Assembly: GCF_038502225.1 (NCBI RefSeq) | Contig: NC_091312.1 | Span: forward strand, 31,343,683-31,407,682 | Source: Cherax quadricarinatus | Taxonomy: Eukaryota > Arthropoda > Malacostraca > Decapoda > Parastacidae | Length of the DNA: 64,000 bases | Direction: 5' to 3' | Part shown: positions 28,041 through 42,146 of the stretch, in pieces | Position numbering within the stretch: position 1 is the first letter of the stretch | How the letters are laid out: each line of letters begins with the position of its first letter | Notes under the pieces: generated by a model | What the model saw: only the letters and a program-made list of their open reading frames with translations | Database searches by the model: none | What the model was told of the DNA's origin: nothing | Made by a program: the position numbers and the translations under genes

Positions 28041-31000
28041 AGGGCTGTTGTAGGTTATACTCAAGCATTTTTGTGAGGGTTGTTGTAGGTTACACACAAG
28101 AAGTGTTGTGAGGTCTGTTGTAGGTTACACGCAAGCAGTGTTGTAAGGGTTGTTGTAGGTTACATACAAGCAGTGCTGTAAGGATTGTTGTATGTTACAC
28201 ACAAGCAGTGTTGTGAGGGCTGTTGTAGGTAACACTCAAGCAGTGTTGTGAGGGCCGTTCAAGGATACACACAAGCAGTGTTGTGAGGGCTGTTGTAGGT
28301 TACGCACAAGCAGTGTTGTGAGGGCTGTTGTAGGTTACGCACAAGCAGTGTTGTGACGCCTGTTGTAGGTTACACAAAAGAAGTGTTGTGAGTGTTATTG
28401 TAGGTTACACACAAGCAGTGTTGTGAGGGTTGTTGTAGGTTACACACAAGCAGTGTTGTGAGGGCTGTTGTAGGTTACGCACAAGCAGTGTTGTGACGCC
28501 TGTTGTAGGTTACACAAAAGAAGTGTTGTGAGTGTTATTGTAGGTTACACACACGCAGTGTTGTGAGGGCTATTGTAAGTTACACTCAAGCAGTGTTGTG
28601 AGTGTTATTGTAGGTTACACACAAGCAGTGTTGTGAGGGCTGTTGTAGGTTACACAAAAGAAGAGTGATGAGGGCTGTTGTGAGCTACACAAAAGCAGTG
28701 TTGTGAGGGTTGTTGTATGTTACACTCAAGCAGTGTTGTGAGGGTTGTTGTAGGTTACATACAGACAGTGTGATAAGGGCTGTTGTAGGTTACACACAAC
28801 AGTGTGATTAGGGCTGTTGTAGGTTACACACAAGCAGTGTTGTGAGGGTTGTTGTAGGTTACACACAAGCAGTGTTGTGAGGGCTGTTGTAGGTTACACA
28901 AAAGAAGAGTGATGAGGGCTGTTTTGAGCTACACAAAAGCAGTGTTGTGAGAGTTGTTGTAGGTTACACACAAGCAGAGTGATGAGGGCTGTTGTAGGTT
29001 ACACACAAGCAGTGATGTGAGGGCTGTTGTAGGTTACGCAAAAGCAGTGTGATGAGGGTTGTTGTAGGTTACACACAAGCAGAGTGATGAGTGCTGCTGT
29101 AGGTTACACACAACAGTGTTGTGAGGGCTGTTGTAGGTAACACACAAGCAGTGTTATGAGGGCTGTTGTAGGCTACACACGAGCAGTGTTGTGAGGTCTG
29201 TTGTAGGGTACACACAAGCAGTTTTGTGAGGGCTGCTGTAGGTTACACAGAAGCAGTGTTGTGAAGGCTGTTGTAGTTTACAAAACAAGCAGTTTTGTGT
29301 GGGTTGTTGTAGGTTACTTACAAGAAGTGTGATAAGGGCTGATGTAGGTTACATACAAGCAGTGTTGCGAGGGTTGTTGTAGGTTACACACAAGCAGTGT
29401 TGTGAGGTCTGTTGTAGGTTAAACACAAGCTTTGTTGCGAGGGTTGTTGTAGGTTACACACTTGCAGTGTTGCTAGGGCTGTTGTAGGTTATACTCAAGC
29501 AGTTTTGTGAGGGTTGTTGTAGGTTACACACAAGAAGTGTTGTGAGGTCTGTTGTAGGTTATACACAAGCAGTGTTGTGAGGGCTGTTGTAGGTTACACA
29601 CAAGTAGTGTGATGAGGGCCGTTGTAGATTATACACAAGCAGTGTTTTGAGGGCTGTTGTAGGTTACACACAAGCAGTGTTGTGAGGGCTGTTGTAGGTA
29701 ACACAAAAGCAGTGTTGTGAGGGCTGTTGTAGGTTACACACAAGCAGCGTGATGAGGGCAGTTGTAGGTTACACACAAGTAGTGTTATGAGGGTTGTTTA
29801 GGTTACACACAAGCTGTGTTGAGGGTTGTTGTAGGTTACACACATGCAGTGTTTTGAGGGCCGTATAGGATATACACAAGCAGAGTTGTGAGGGCTGTTG
29901 AAGGGGACACTCAAGCAGTGTTGTGAGGGCTGTAGTTGGTTACACAAAAACAGTGTTGTGAGGGTTGTTGTAGGTTACATACAAGCAGTGTGATAAGGGC
30001 TGCTGTAGGTTACACACAAGTAGCGTGATGAGGGCTGTTGCAGGGTACATACAAGCAGTGTGATGAGGGTGTTGTAGGTAACACACAAGCAATGTTGTGA
30101 GGGCTGTTGCAGGTTACACACAAGCAGTGAGATGAGGGCTGTTGCAGGTTACTCAAAAGAAGTGCGACGAGGGCTGTTGTAGGGTACACACAAGGATTGT
30201 TGTGAGGGCTGTTGTAGGTTACACACAAGCAGTGTTGTGAAGGCTGTTGTAGGTTACACACAAGCCGTGTTGTGAAGGCTGTTGTAGGTTACAAACAAGC
30301 AGTTTTGTAAGGGCTGTTGTAGGTTACATACAAGCAGTGTGATATGGACTGATGTAGGTTACACACAAGCAGTGTTGTGAGGGCTGTTGTAGGTTACATA
30401 CAAGCAGTGTGGTTAGGGCGGTTGTAGGTTAGACACAAGCAGTGTTCTGAGGGCTGTTGTAGGTTACATACAAGCAGTGTGATGGAGGCTGTTGTAGGTT
30501 ACGCACAAGCAGTGTTGTGAGGGCTGTTGTAGGTTACACACAAGAAGTGTTGTGAGGGTTATTGTAGGTTACACACAGAGAGTGTTGAGGGCTATTGTAA
30601 GTTACACTCAAGCAGTGTTGTGAGGGCTGTTCAAGGATACACACAAGCAGTGTAGTGAGGGCTGTTGTAGGTTACACACAAGCAGTGTTGTGAGGGCTGT
30701 TGTAGGTTACACACAAGCAGTGTTGTGAGGGCTGTTGTAGGTTACACACACGCAGTGTTGTGAGGGCTATTGTAAGTTACACTCAAGCAGTGTTGTGAGT
30801 TTTATTGTAGGCTACACGCAAACAGTGTTGTGAGGGTTGTTGTAGGTTACACACAAGCAGTGTTGTGAGGGTTGTTGTAGGTTACACACAAGCAGTGTTG
30901 TGAGGGCTGTTGTAGGTTACACAAAAGAAGAGTAATGAGGGCTGTTGTGAGCTACACAAAAGCAGAGTTGTGAGCGTTGTTGTAGGTTACACTCAAGCAG

Positions 31001-32562
31001 TGTTGTGAGGGTTGTTGTAGGTTACATACAGGCAGTGTGATAAGGATTGTTGTAGGTTACACACAACAGTGTGATTAGGGCTGTTGTAGGTTACACACAA
31101 GCAGTGTTGTGAGGTTTGTTGTAGGTTACACACAAGGAGTGTTGTGAGGGATGTTGTAGGGTACATAAAAGCAGTGTGATAAGGGCTGTTGTAGGTAACA
31201 CATTAGAAGTGTTGTGAGGGCTGTTGTAGGTTACACACAAGCAGTGTTGTGAGGTTTGTTGTAGGTTACACACAAGCAATGTGATAAGGGCTGTTGTAGG
31301 TTACATAAAAGCAGTGTGATAAGGGCTGTTGTAGGTAACACATTAGAAGTGTTGTGAGGGCTGTTGTAGGTTACACACAAGCAGTGTTGTGAGGGCTGAT
31401 GTAGGTTACACACAAGCTGTGTTGTGAGGGTTGTTGTAGGTTACTCAAAAGCAGTGTTGTGAGGATTGTTGTAGGTCTCACACAAGCAGTGTTGTGAGGG
31501 CTATTAAAGGTTACACACAAGCAGTGTGATGAGGGCTGTTGTAGATTACACACAAGCAGTGTTTTGAGGGCTGTTGTAGGTTACACACAAGCAGTGTGAT
31601 GAGGGCTGTAGTAGGGTACACACAATCAATGTTGTGAACGCTGTTGATGGCAACACACAAGCAGTGTTGTGAAGGCTGTTGTAGTTTACAAACAAGCAGT
31701 GTTGCGAGGGTTGTTGCAGGTTACATACAAGCAATGTTGTGAGGGTTGTTGTAGGTTACACTTAATCAGTGTTGTTAGGGTTGTTGTACGTTAAACACAA
31801 TCAGTGTTGTGACGGTTGTTGTAGGTTACACACAAGTAGAGTTGTGACGGTTGTTGTAGGTTGAACAAAAGCAGTGTGATGAGGGCTGTTGTAGGTTACA
31901 CACAAGCAGTGTTGTGAGGGTTGTTGTCTGTTACACACAAGCAGTGTTGTGAGGGTTGTTGTCTGTTACACACAAGCAGTGTTGTGAAGATTGTTGTAGG
32001 TAACACACAAGCAATGTTGTGAGGATTGTTGTATTTTACACACAAGCTGTGTTGTGAGGGTTTTTGTAGGTTACACAAAATCAGTGTGATGAGGGCTGTT
32101 GTAGGTTACACCCAAGCAGTGTTGTAAAGGCTGTTGTAGGTTACACACAAGCAATGTTGTGAGGATTGTTGTATTTTACACACAAGCTGTGTTGTGAGGG
32201 TTGCTGTAGGTTACACACAAGCAGTGTGATGAGGTCTGTTGTAGGTTGCACACAAGCAGTGGGTTGAGGGCTGTTGTAGGTTACACACAAGCAGGGCACT
32301 GAGGGCTGTTGTAAATAACACACAAGCTGAGTTGTGATTACTGTTGTCGGTTACACACAAGCAGTGTTGTGAGTGCTGTTGTAGGTTACACACAAGCAGT
32401 GTTGTGAGAGCTGTTGTAGGTTACACACAAGCTGTGTGATGAGGGCTGTTGTAGGTTACACACGAGGAGTATTGTGAGGGCTGTTGAAGGTTACATACAA
32501 GCAGTGTGATAAGGGCTGTTGTCGGTTACACACAAGCAGTGTTGTGAGGATTGTTGTAGGTT

Positions 32563-32747
32563 GAGATTAAGACACATATGCAACATCTGGGTATCTTTAT
32601 TGTAGACGTTTCGCCATCCAGTGGCTTTATCAATACAAATTTGTATTGATAAAGCCACTGGATGGCGAAACGTCTACAATAAAGATACCCAGATGTTGCA
32701 TATGTGTCTTAATCTCAACTTGTCGGTATTATACACCATTCGTACAC
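32563..32747. mobile_element. Palindromic PLE-type insertion 2: perfect 154-bp palindrome
   Basis: Positions 32563-32639 are the exact reverse complement of 32640-32716 (77-bp arms, no spacer, no mismatch that I can find). A 31-bp tail containing ttgtcggtatt (32720-32730) follows. The 13-bp sequence attgttgtaggtt occurs at 32550-32562 and 32748-32760, directly abutting the element. It also forms part of the host unit, but both copies are complete, so one is extra relative to an uninterrupted unit. The element sits inside satellite B. The right arm carries a hairpin-GAAACGTC motif at 32646-32674. Confidence 0.85.
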
Positions 32748-33429
32748 ATTGTTGTAGGTTACACACAAGCAGTGTTGTGGGGGTTGTTGTAGGTTATACA
32801 TAAGCAGTGTGATGAGGGCTGTTGTAGGTTTCACAAAAGCAGTGTGATGAGAGCTGTTGTAGGTTGCACACAAGCAGTGTGATGAGGGCTTTTGTAGGTT
32901 ACACAAAAGCAGTGAGATAAGGGGTGATGTAGGTTACACACAAGCAGTGCGATAAGGGCTGTTGTAGGTTACACACGAGCAGTGTTGTGAGGGCTGTTTT
33001 AGGTAACACGCAATAAGTGTGATGAGGGCTGTTGTAGGTTACACACAAGCAGTGTGATGAGGGCTGTTGTAGGTTACACACAAGGAGTGTTGTGAGGGCT
33101 GTTGTAGGTTGCACACAAGCAGTGTGATGAGGGATGTTGTAGGTTACACAAAAGGAGCGTTGTGAGGGTTGTTGTAGGTTACATAAAAGCAGTGTGATAA
33201 ATGCTGTTGGAGGTTACACACAAGCAGTGTTGTGAGGATTGTTGTAGGTTACACACAAGCAGTGTTGTTGGGGTTGTTGTAGGTTACATACAATCAGTGT
33301 GATGAGGGCTGTTGTAGGTTACACAAAAGCAGTGTGATAGGGGCTGATATAGGTTACACACGAGCAGTGTTGTGAGGGCTGTTGTAGGTTACACACAAGC
33401 AGTGTGATGAGGGCTGTTGTAGGTTACAC

Positions 33430-34365
33430 ACAAGGAGTGTTGTGAGAGCTGTTGTAGGTTACACACAAGCAGTGTTGTGAGGGCTTTTGTAGGTTACACA
33501 CAATGAGTGTTGTGAGGGATGCTGTAGGTTACACACAAGCAGCGTTTTGAGGATTGTTGTAGATTATACACAAGCAGTGTTGTGACTCTTGTTGTAGGTT
33601 ACATGCAAGCAGTGTGATAATGGCTGTTGTAGGTTACACACGAGCAGTGTTGTGAGGGCTGTTTTAGGTAACACACAATCAGTGTGATGAGGGCTGTTGT
33701 AGGTTACACACAAGCAGTGTGATGAGGGCTGTTGTAGGTTACACACAAGGAGTGTTGTGAGGGCTGTTGTAGGTTGCACACAAGAAGTGTGATGAGGGAT
33801 GTTGTTGTAGGTTACACACAAGCAGTATTGTGAGGGCTGTTGTAGGTTACACACAAGCAGTGTTGTGAAGGTTGTTGTAGGTTAGGTAAAGGCAGTTTGA
33901 TAAGGGCTGTTGTAGGTTACACACAAGCAGTGTTGTGATTGCTGTTGTAGGTTACAAGCAGTGTTGTTAGGGCTGTTGTAGGCAACTCACAAGCAGTGTG
34001 ATGAGTGCTGTTGTAGGTTACACACAAGCAGCGTTGTGAGGGTTGTTGTAGGTTACACACAAGCAGTGTTGTGAGGGTTGTTGTAGGTTATACACAAGCA
34101 GTGTTGTGAGCCCTATTCTAGGATACACACAAGCAGTGTTGTGAGGGCTGTTGTAGGTTACACACAAGCAGTGTTGTGAGAGCTGTTGTAGGTTACACAC
34201 AAGCAGTGTTGTGAGGGCTTTTGTAGGTTACACACAATGAGTGTTGTGAGGGTTGCTGTAGGTTACACACAAGCAGCGTTTTGAGGATTGTTGTAGATTA
34301 TACACAAGCAGTGTTGTGACTCTTGTTGTAGGTTACATGCAAGCAGTGTGATAATAGCTGTTGTA
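33430..34365. repeat. Multi-unit direct duplication in satellite B (offset about 735 bp)
   Basis: A run of rare variants (gtgagagct, gggcttttgt, caatgagtg, agcgttttga, agattata, gtgactcttg, catgcaagc) occurs from about 33430 to 33630. It recurs in the same order at about 34165 to 34365. The offset is about 734 bp, close to 21 units, with small indels between. Confidence 0.75.
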
Positions 34366-35000
34366 GGTTACACAGAAGCTGTGTTTTGAGAGCTGTTGTA
34401 GGTTAGACACAAGCAGCGTTGTGAGGGCTGTTGTAGGTAACTCACAAGCAGTGTGATGAGGGCTGTTGTAGGTTACACACAAGCAGTGTGATGAGGGCTG
34501 TTGTAGGTTACACACAAGGAGTGTTGTGAGGGCTGTTGTAGGTTGCACACAAGCAGTGTGTTGAGGGCTGTTGTAGGTTACACACAAGGGGTGTTGTGAG
34601 GGTTGTTGTAGGTTACATAAAAGCAGTGTGATAAGGGCTGTTGTAGGTTGCACACAAGCAGGGCTTTGAGGGCTGTTGTAGGTTGCACAAAAGCAGTGCG
34701 ATAAGGGCTGTTGTTGTAGGTTACACACAAGCAGTATTGTAAGGGCTGTTGTATGTTACACACAAGCAGTGTTGTGAAGGTTGTTGTAGGTTACATAAAA
34801 GCAGTGTGATAAGGGCTGTTGTAGGTTACACACAAGCAGTGTTGTGAGGGCTGTTGTAGGATACAAGCAGTGTTGTGAGGGCTGTTGTAGGCAACATACA
34901 AGCAGTGTGATGAGGGCTGTTGTAGGTTACGCACAAGCAGTGTTGTCAGGGTTATTGTAGGTTACATAAAAGCAGTGTGATAAATGCTGTTGCAGGTTAA

Positions 35001-36540
35001 ACACAAGCAGTGTTGTGAGGGCTGTTGTAGGTTACACACAGGCAGTGTTGTGAAGGCTGTTGTAGGTTACATAAAAGCAATGTGATAAGGGCAGTTGTAG
35101 GGTACACACAAGCAGTGTTGTGAGGGCTGTTTTAGGTTACACAAAAGCAGTGTTGTGAGGGCTGTTGTAGGCAACACTCAAGCAGTGCGATGAGGGCTGT
35201 TGTAGGTTACACACAAGCAGTGTTGTGAGGGTTGTTGTAGGTTACACAGAAGCAGTGTTGTGAGGGCTGTTCTAGGATACTCACACGCAGTGTTGTGAGG
35301 GCTGTTGTAGGTTACACACAAGCAGTGTTGTGAGGGCTGTTGTAGGTTACACACACGAAGTGTTGTGAGGGCTGTTGTAGGATGCACACAAGCAGTGTTG
35401 TGAGGGCTGTTGTAGGTTACAAACAAGCAGCGTTGTGAGCGCTGTTGTAGGATACACACAAGCAGTGTTGTGAGAGCTGTTGTAGGTTACACACAAGCAG
35501 TGTGATGAGGACTGTTGTATGTTACACACAAGCAGTGTTGTGAGGGCTGTTGTAGGCTACACACAAGCAGTGTTGTGAGGGCTGTTGTAGGTTACATACA
35601 AGCAGTGTTGTGAGGGCTGTTGTAGGCTACACACAAGCAGTGTTGTGAGGACTGTTGTAGGTTACATACAAGCAGTGTTGTGAGGGCTGTTGTAGGCTAC
35701 ACACAAGCAGTGTTGTGAGGGCTGTTGTAGGATACACCCAAGCAGTGTTGTGAAGGCTGCTGTATGTTACACACAAGCAGTGTTGTGAGGGCTGTTGTAG
35801 GTTACACACAGGCAGTGTTGTGAAGGCTGTTGTAGGTTACATAAAAGCAATGTGATAAGGGCAGTTGTATGGTACACACAAGCAGTGTTGTGAGGGCAGT
35901 TTTAGGTTACACAAAAGCAGTGTTGTGAGGGCTGTTGTAGGCAACACTCAAGCAGTGCGATGAGGGCTGTTGTAGGTTACACACAAGCAGTGTTGTGAGG
36001 GTTGTTGTAGGTTACACAGAAGCAGTGTTGTGAGGGCTGTTCTAGGATACTCACACGCAGTGTTGTGAGGGCTGTTGTAGGTTACACACAAGCAGTGTTG
36101 TGAGGGCTGTTGTAGGTTACACACACGAAGTGTTGTGAGGGCTGTTGTAGGATGCACACAAGCAGTGTTGTGAGGGCTGTTGTAGGTTACAAACAAGCAG
36201 CGTTGTGAGCGCTGTTGTAGGATACACACAAGCAGTGTTGTGAGAGCTGTTGTAGGTTACACACAAGCAGTGTGATGAGGACTGTTGTATGTTACACACA
36301 AGCAGTGTTGTGAGGGCTGTTGTAGGCTACACACAAGCAGTGTTGTGAGGGCTGTTGGAGGTTACATACAAGCAGTGTTGTGAGAGCTGTTGTAGGCTAC
36401 ACACAAGCAGTGTTGTGAGGACTGTTGTAGGTTACATACAAGCAGTGTTGTGAGGGCTGTTGTAGGCTACACAAAAGCAGTGTTGTGAGGGCTGTTGTAG
36501 GATACACCCAAGCAGTGTTGTGAAGGCTGCTGTATGTTAC
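35001..36540. repeat. Tandem 770-bp (22-unit) duplication in satellite B
   Basis: Positions 35001-35770 and 35771-36540 match almost base for base, including unusual units such as ggcaacactcaagcagtgcg, gatactcacacg and aaacaagcagcg. The offset is exactly 770 bp, or 22 units. Only a few substitutions separate the copies (for example gggctgtttt against gggcagtttt). The near identity of two such long blocks points to a recent duplication or an assembly duplication. Confidence 0.9.
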
Positions 36541-36860
36541 ACACAAGCAGTGTTGTGAGGGCTGTTGTAGGTTACACACAAGCAGTGTTGTGAGGGCTGT
36601 TGTAGGTTACATACAAGCAGCGTTGTGAGGGCTGTTGTAGATTACACACAAGCAGTGTTGTGAGGGCTGTTGTAAGTTGCACACAAGCAGTGTTGTGAGG
36701 GTTGTTGTAGGTTACACACAAGCAGTGTTTTGAGGGCTGTTGTAGGTTGCACACAAGCAGTGTTGTGAGGGCTGTTGTAGATTACACACAAGCAGTGTTG
36801 TGAGGGTTGTTGTAGAACACACACAAGCAGTGTTGTGAGGGCTGTTGTAGGTAACACACA

Positions 36861-37140
36861 AGGAGAGTTGTTAGCATTGTTGTAGGTTACACACAAACAG
36901 TGTTGTGAGGGTTGTTGTAGGTTACGTACAAGCAGTGTGATGAGGTCTTTTGTAGGTTACACAAAAGCAGTGTGATGAGGGCTGTTGTAGGTTGCACACA
37001 AGCAGTGTGATGAGGGCTGTTGTAGGTTACACACAAGGAGAGTTGTTAGCGTTGTTGTAGGTTACACACAAACAGTGTTGTGAGGGTTGTTGTAGGTTAC
37101 GTACAAGCAGTGTGATGAGGTCTTTTGTAGGTTACACAAA
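36861..37140. repeat. 175-bp (5-unit) tandem duplication in satellite B, followed by broken units
   Basis: The rare string aggagagttgttagc occurs at 36861 and 37036, with the following units (acaaacagtg, gtacaagcag, gaggtctttt) repeated in order. The offset is 175 bp, or five units. From 37140 to 37400 several units are truncated or fused, unlike the surrounding array. Confidence 0.75.
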
Positions 37141-38999
37141 AGCAAGGGCTGTTGTAGGTTACAAACAAGCAGCGTTGTGTTGTGATGAGGAGGGCTGTTG
37201 TAGGTTACACACAAGCAGTGTTGTGAGGGCTGTTGTAGGTTACATACAAGCAGTGTTGTGTAGGCTACACACAAGATAAGGTTGTGAGGGCTGTTGTAGG
37301 ATACACCCAAGCTGTTGTAGGGCTGTTGTAGGTTACACACAAGCAGCAGGGCTGTTGTAGATTACACACAAGCAGTGTTGTGTAAGTTGCACACAAGATG
37401 AGTGTTGTGAGGGTTGTTGTAGGTTACGTACAAGCAGTGTGATGAGGTCTTTTGTAGGTTACACAAAAGCAGTGTGATGAGGGCTGTTGTAGGTTACACA
37501 CAAGCAGTGTTGTTAGGGCTGTTGTTGGTTACATACAAGCAGTGTTGTTAGGGCTGTTGTAGGTTACACACAAGCAGTGGGATAAGGGCTGTTGTAGGTA
37601 ACACACAAGCAGTGTGATGAGGGCTGTTGTAGGTTACATACAAGCAGTGTGATGAGGGCTTTTGTAGGTTGCACACAAGCAGTGTTGTGAGGGCTGTTGT
37701 AGGTTGTACGCAAGCAGTGTCATGAGGGCTGTTGTAGGTTACACACAAGCAGTGTGATGAGGGCTGTTGTACGTTATACACAAGCAGTGTTGTCAAGATT
37801 GTTGTAGGTTACACACAAGCAGCGTTGTGAGGATTGTTTTAGGTTACACACAAGCAGTGTTTTGAGGGCTGGTGTAGGTTACACACAAGCAGTGTTGTGA
37901 GGGCTGCTGAAGGATACACACAAGTAGTGTAGTGAGGGCTGTTGTAGGTTACTCACAAGCAGTGTGATGAGGGCTGTTAAAGGTTACACTCAAGCAGAGT
38001 TGTGAGGGCTGCTGTAGGTTACATACAAGCAGAGTGAAGAGGGCTGTTGTAGGTTTCACACAAGCTGTGTTGTGAGGGTTGTTGTAGGTTACCCACAAGC
38101 AGTGTGATGAGGGCTGTTGTAGGTTCCACACAAGCAGTGTTGTGATGGTTGTTGTAGGTTACACACAAGCAGTGTTGTGAGGGCTGTTGAAGGTTACACT
38201 CGAGCAGTGTGATGAGGACTGTTGTAGGTTTCACACAAGCAGTGTTGTGGTGGCTGTTGTTGGTTACACACAAGCAGTGTTGTGAGGGCTGTTGTATGTT
38301 ACACACAAGCAGTGTTGTGAGGGCTGGTGTAGGTTACACATAAGCAGGGTTGTGAGGGCTGTTGTAGGTTACACTCAAGCAGTGTTGTGGAGGCTGTTGT
38401 TGGTTACACACAAGCAGTGTTGTGAGGGCTGTTGTATGTTACACACAAGCAGTGTTGTGAGGGCTGGTGTGGGTTACACATAAGCAGGGTTGTGAGGGCT
38501 GTTGTAGGTTACACACAAGCAGTGTTGTGGTGGCTGTTTTTGGTTACGCACAAGCAGTGTTGTCAGGGCTGTTGTATGTTACACACAAGCAGTGTTGTGA
38601 GGGCTGTTGTTGGTTACACACAAGCAGTGTTGTGAAGGCTGTTGTAGGTTACACAGAAGCAGTGTGATGAGGGTTGTTGTATGTTACACAGAACCAGCGT
38701 TGTGAAGGTTGCTGTAGGTTACACGCAAGCAGTGTTGTGAGGGCTGTTGTAAGTTACACACAAGCAGGGTTGTGAGGGCTGTTGTAGGTCACACATAAGC
38801 AGTGTTGTGAGGGCTGTCGTAGGTTACACACAAGCAGTGTTGTGAGGGCTGTTGTAGGTTACACACAAGCAGTGTTGTGAGGGCTGTTGTAAGTTACACA
38901 TAAGCAGTGTTGTGAGGGCTGTTGTAGGTTACACACAAGCAGTGTTGTGAGGGCTGTTGTAGGTTACACACAACCAGTGTTGTGAGGGTTATTGTAAGT

Positions 39000-39800
39000 T
39001 ACACACAGGCAGTGTTGTAAGGGTTATTGTAGGTTACACACAAGCAGTGTTGTAAGGGTTATTGTAGGTTACACACAAGCAGTGTTGTAAGGGATATTGT
39101 AGGTTACACACAAGCAGTGATTTAAGGGTTATTGTAGGTTACACACAAGCAGTGTTTTAAGGGTTATTGTAGGTTACACACAAGCAGTGTTTTAAGGGTT
39201 ATTTTAGGCTACTCACAAACAGTGTTGTAAGAGTTATTGTAGGTTACACACAAGCAGTGTTTTAAGGGTTATTGTAGGTTACACACAAGCAGTGTTTTAA
39301 GGGTTATTGTAGGCTACACACAGGCAGTGTTGTGAAGGTTATTGTAGGTTTCACACAATCAGTGTTGTGAGGGTTATTTTAGGTTACACACTAGCAGTGT
39401 TGTGAGGGTTATTGTAGTTTACACTCAAGCAGTGTTGTGAGGGTTATTGTAGTTTACACTCAAGCAGTGTTGTGAAGGCTGTTGTAGGTTACACACAAGC
39501 AGTGTTGTGAGGGCTGTTGTAGGTTTCACACAAGCAGTGTTGTGAGGGTTATTGTAAGTTACACAGAAGCAGTGTTGTGAGGGTTATTGTAAGTTACTCA
39601 CAAGCAGTGTTGTAAGGGTTATTGTAGGTTGCACACAGACAGTGTTGTAAGGGTTATTGTAGGTTACTCACAAACAGTGTTGTGAGGGCTGTTGTAGGTT
39701 TTACACAAGCAGTGTTGTGAGAGTTATTGTAGGTTACACACAAGCAGTGTTGTGAAAGTTATTGTGGGTTACACACGACCAGTGTTGTAAGTCTTATTGT
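39000..39800. repeat. Satellite B subfamily with 'gggttattgta'
   Basis: More than 20 consecutive units share gggttattgta instead of gggctgttgta, several with gttttaaggg. This marks a locally amplified subfamily. Confidence 0.8.
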
Positions 39801-40479
39801 AGGTTACACACAAGGAATTTGATGAGGGCTATTGAAGGTTACACACAAGCAATGTGGTGAGGGCTGTTGTATGTTGCACACAAGCAATGTGATGAGGGCT
39901 GTTGTAGGTTACACACAAGCAATGTGATGAGGGCTGTTGTAGGTTACACACAAGCAATGTGATGAGGGCTGTTGTAGGTTACACATAAGCAGTGTGATGA
40001 GGGCTGTTGTAGGTTACACACAAGCAGTGCGATGAGGGCTGTTGTAGGTTACACACAAGCAATGTGATTAGGGCTGTTGTAGGTTGCACACAAGCAATGT
40101 GATGAGGGCTGTTGTAGGTTACACACAAGCAGTGTTGTGAGTTCTGTTGTAGGTAACATACAAGCAGTGTAGAACACACACAAGCAGCGTTGTGAGGGCT
40201 GTTGTAGGTAACACACAAGCAGTGTGATGAAGGCTGTTGTAGGTTACACAAAAGCAGTGTTGTGAGTTCTGTTGTAGGTAACATACAAGCAGTATGATGA
40301 GGGCTGTTGTAGGTTACACACAAGCAGTGCGATGAGGGCTGTTGTAGGTTGCACACAAGCAGTGCGATGAGGGCTGTTGTAGATTACACTCAAGCAGTGT
40401 GATGAGGGCTGTTGTAGGTAACATACAAGCAGTGTTGTGAGGGCTGTTGTAGGTTACACACAAGCAGTGCGATGAGGGC

Positions 40480-41830
40480 TGTTGTAGGTTACACACAAGC
40501 AGTGCGATGAGGGCTGTTGTAGGTTACACACAAGCAGTGCGATGAGGGCTGTTGTAGGTTACACACAAGCAGTGTGATGAGGGCTGTTGTAGGTTACACA
40601 CAAGCAGTGTGATGAGGGCTGTTGTAGGTTACACACAAGCAGTGTGATGAGGGCTGTTGTAGGTTACATACAAGCAGTGTTGTGAGGGCTGTTGTAGGTT
40701 ACACACAAGCAGTGTTGTGAGGGCTGTTGTAGGTTACACACAAGCAGTGTTGTGAGGGCTGTTGTAGGTTACACACAAGCAGTGTGATGAGGGCTGTTGT
40801 AGGTTACACACAAGCAGTGTTGTGAGGGCTGTTGTAGGTTACACACAAGCAGTGTTGTGAGGGCTGTTGTAGGTTACATACAAGCAGTGTTGTGAGGGCT
40901 GTTGTAGGTTACATACAAGCAGTGTTGTGAGGGCTGTTGTAGGTTACACACAAGCAGTGTTGTGAGGGCTGTTGTAGGTTACACTCAAGCAGTGTTGTGA
41001 GGGCTGTTGTAGGTTGCATACAAACAGTGTTGTGAGGGCTGTTGTAGGTTACACACAAGCAGTGTTGTGAGGGCTGTTGTAGGTTACATACAAGCAGTGT
41101 GATGAGGGCTGTTGTAGGTTACATACAAGCAGTGTTGTGAAGGCTGTTGTAGGTTACACACAAGCAGTGTTGTGAGGGCTGTTGTAGGTTACATACAAGC
41201 AGTGTTGTGAGGGCTGTTGTAGGTTACACACAAGCAGTGTTGTGAGGGCTGTTGTAGGTTACACACAAGCAGTGTTGTGAGGGCTGTTGTAGGTTACGTA
41301 CAAGCAGTGTTGTGAGGGCTGTTGTAGGTTACGTACAAGCAGTGTTGTGAGGGCTGTTGTAGGTTACACACAAGCAGTGTTGTGAGGGCTGTTGTAGGTT
41401 ACATACAAGCAGTGTTGTGAGGGCTGTTGTAGGTTACACACAAGCAGTGTTGTGAGGGCTGTTGTAGGTTACACACAAGCAGTGTTGTGAGGGCTGTTGT
41501 AGGTTACACACAAGCAGTGTTGTGAGGGCTGTTGTAGGTTACACACAAGCAGTGTTGTGAGGGCTGTTGTAGGTTACACACAAGCAGTGTTGTGAGGGCT
41601 GTTGTATGTTACACACAAGCAGTGTTGTGAGGGCTGTTGTATGTTACACACAAGCAGTGTTGTGAGGGCTGTTGTAGGTTACACACAAGCAGTGTTGTGA
41701 GGGCTGTTGTAGGTTACACACAAGCAGTGTTGTGAGGGCTGTTGTAGGTTACACACAAGCAGTGTTGTAAGGGTTGTTGTAGGTTACACACAAGCAGTGT
41801 TGTGAGGGCTGTTGGGCTGTTGTATGTTAC
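40480..41830. repeat. Most homogeneous block of satellite B
   Basis: Units differ only at a few sites (acaca/acata, gttgtg/gatgag). Compared with the diverse units from 28 to 39 kb, this suggests recent homogenisation near the right end. Confidence 0.7.
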
Positions 41831-42146
41831 ACACAAGCAGTGTTGTAAGGGCTGTTGTAGGTTAAACACAAGCAGTGTTGTGAGGATTGTTGTAGGTTAC
41901 ACACAAGCAGTGTTGTGAGGGCTGTTGTAGATTACACACAAGCAGTGTTGTGAGGGCTGTTGTAGGTTACACACAAGCAGTGTTGTAAGGGCTGTTGTAG
42001 ATTACACACAAGCAGTGTTGTGAGGGCTGTTGTATGTTACACACAAGCAGTGTTGTGAGGGCTGTTGTAGATTACACACAAGCAGTGTTGTGAGGGCTGT
42101 TGTAGGTTACACACAAGCAGTATTGTAAGGGCTGTTGTATGTTACA

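Noticed and set aside
32621..32803. Plus-strand 60-codon ORF over palindromic insertion 2
   Set aside because: It spans the palindrome and satellite edge and has no protein family signal.
38292..38667. Plus-strand ORFs reading VTHKQCCEG in satellite B
   Set aside because: They are the same periodic artefact on the other strand.
25434..40496. Recurring minus-strand ORFs beginning MCNLQQP, including the 185-codon one, as Cys-rich repeat proteins
   Set aside because: They are readings of the 35-bp satellite B. The longest depends on a local 105-bp higher-order repeat. Units vary without regard to codon position.
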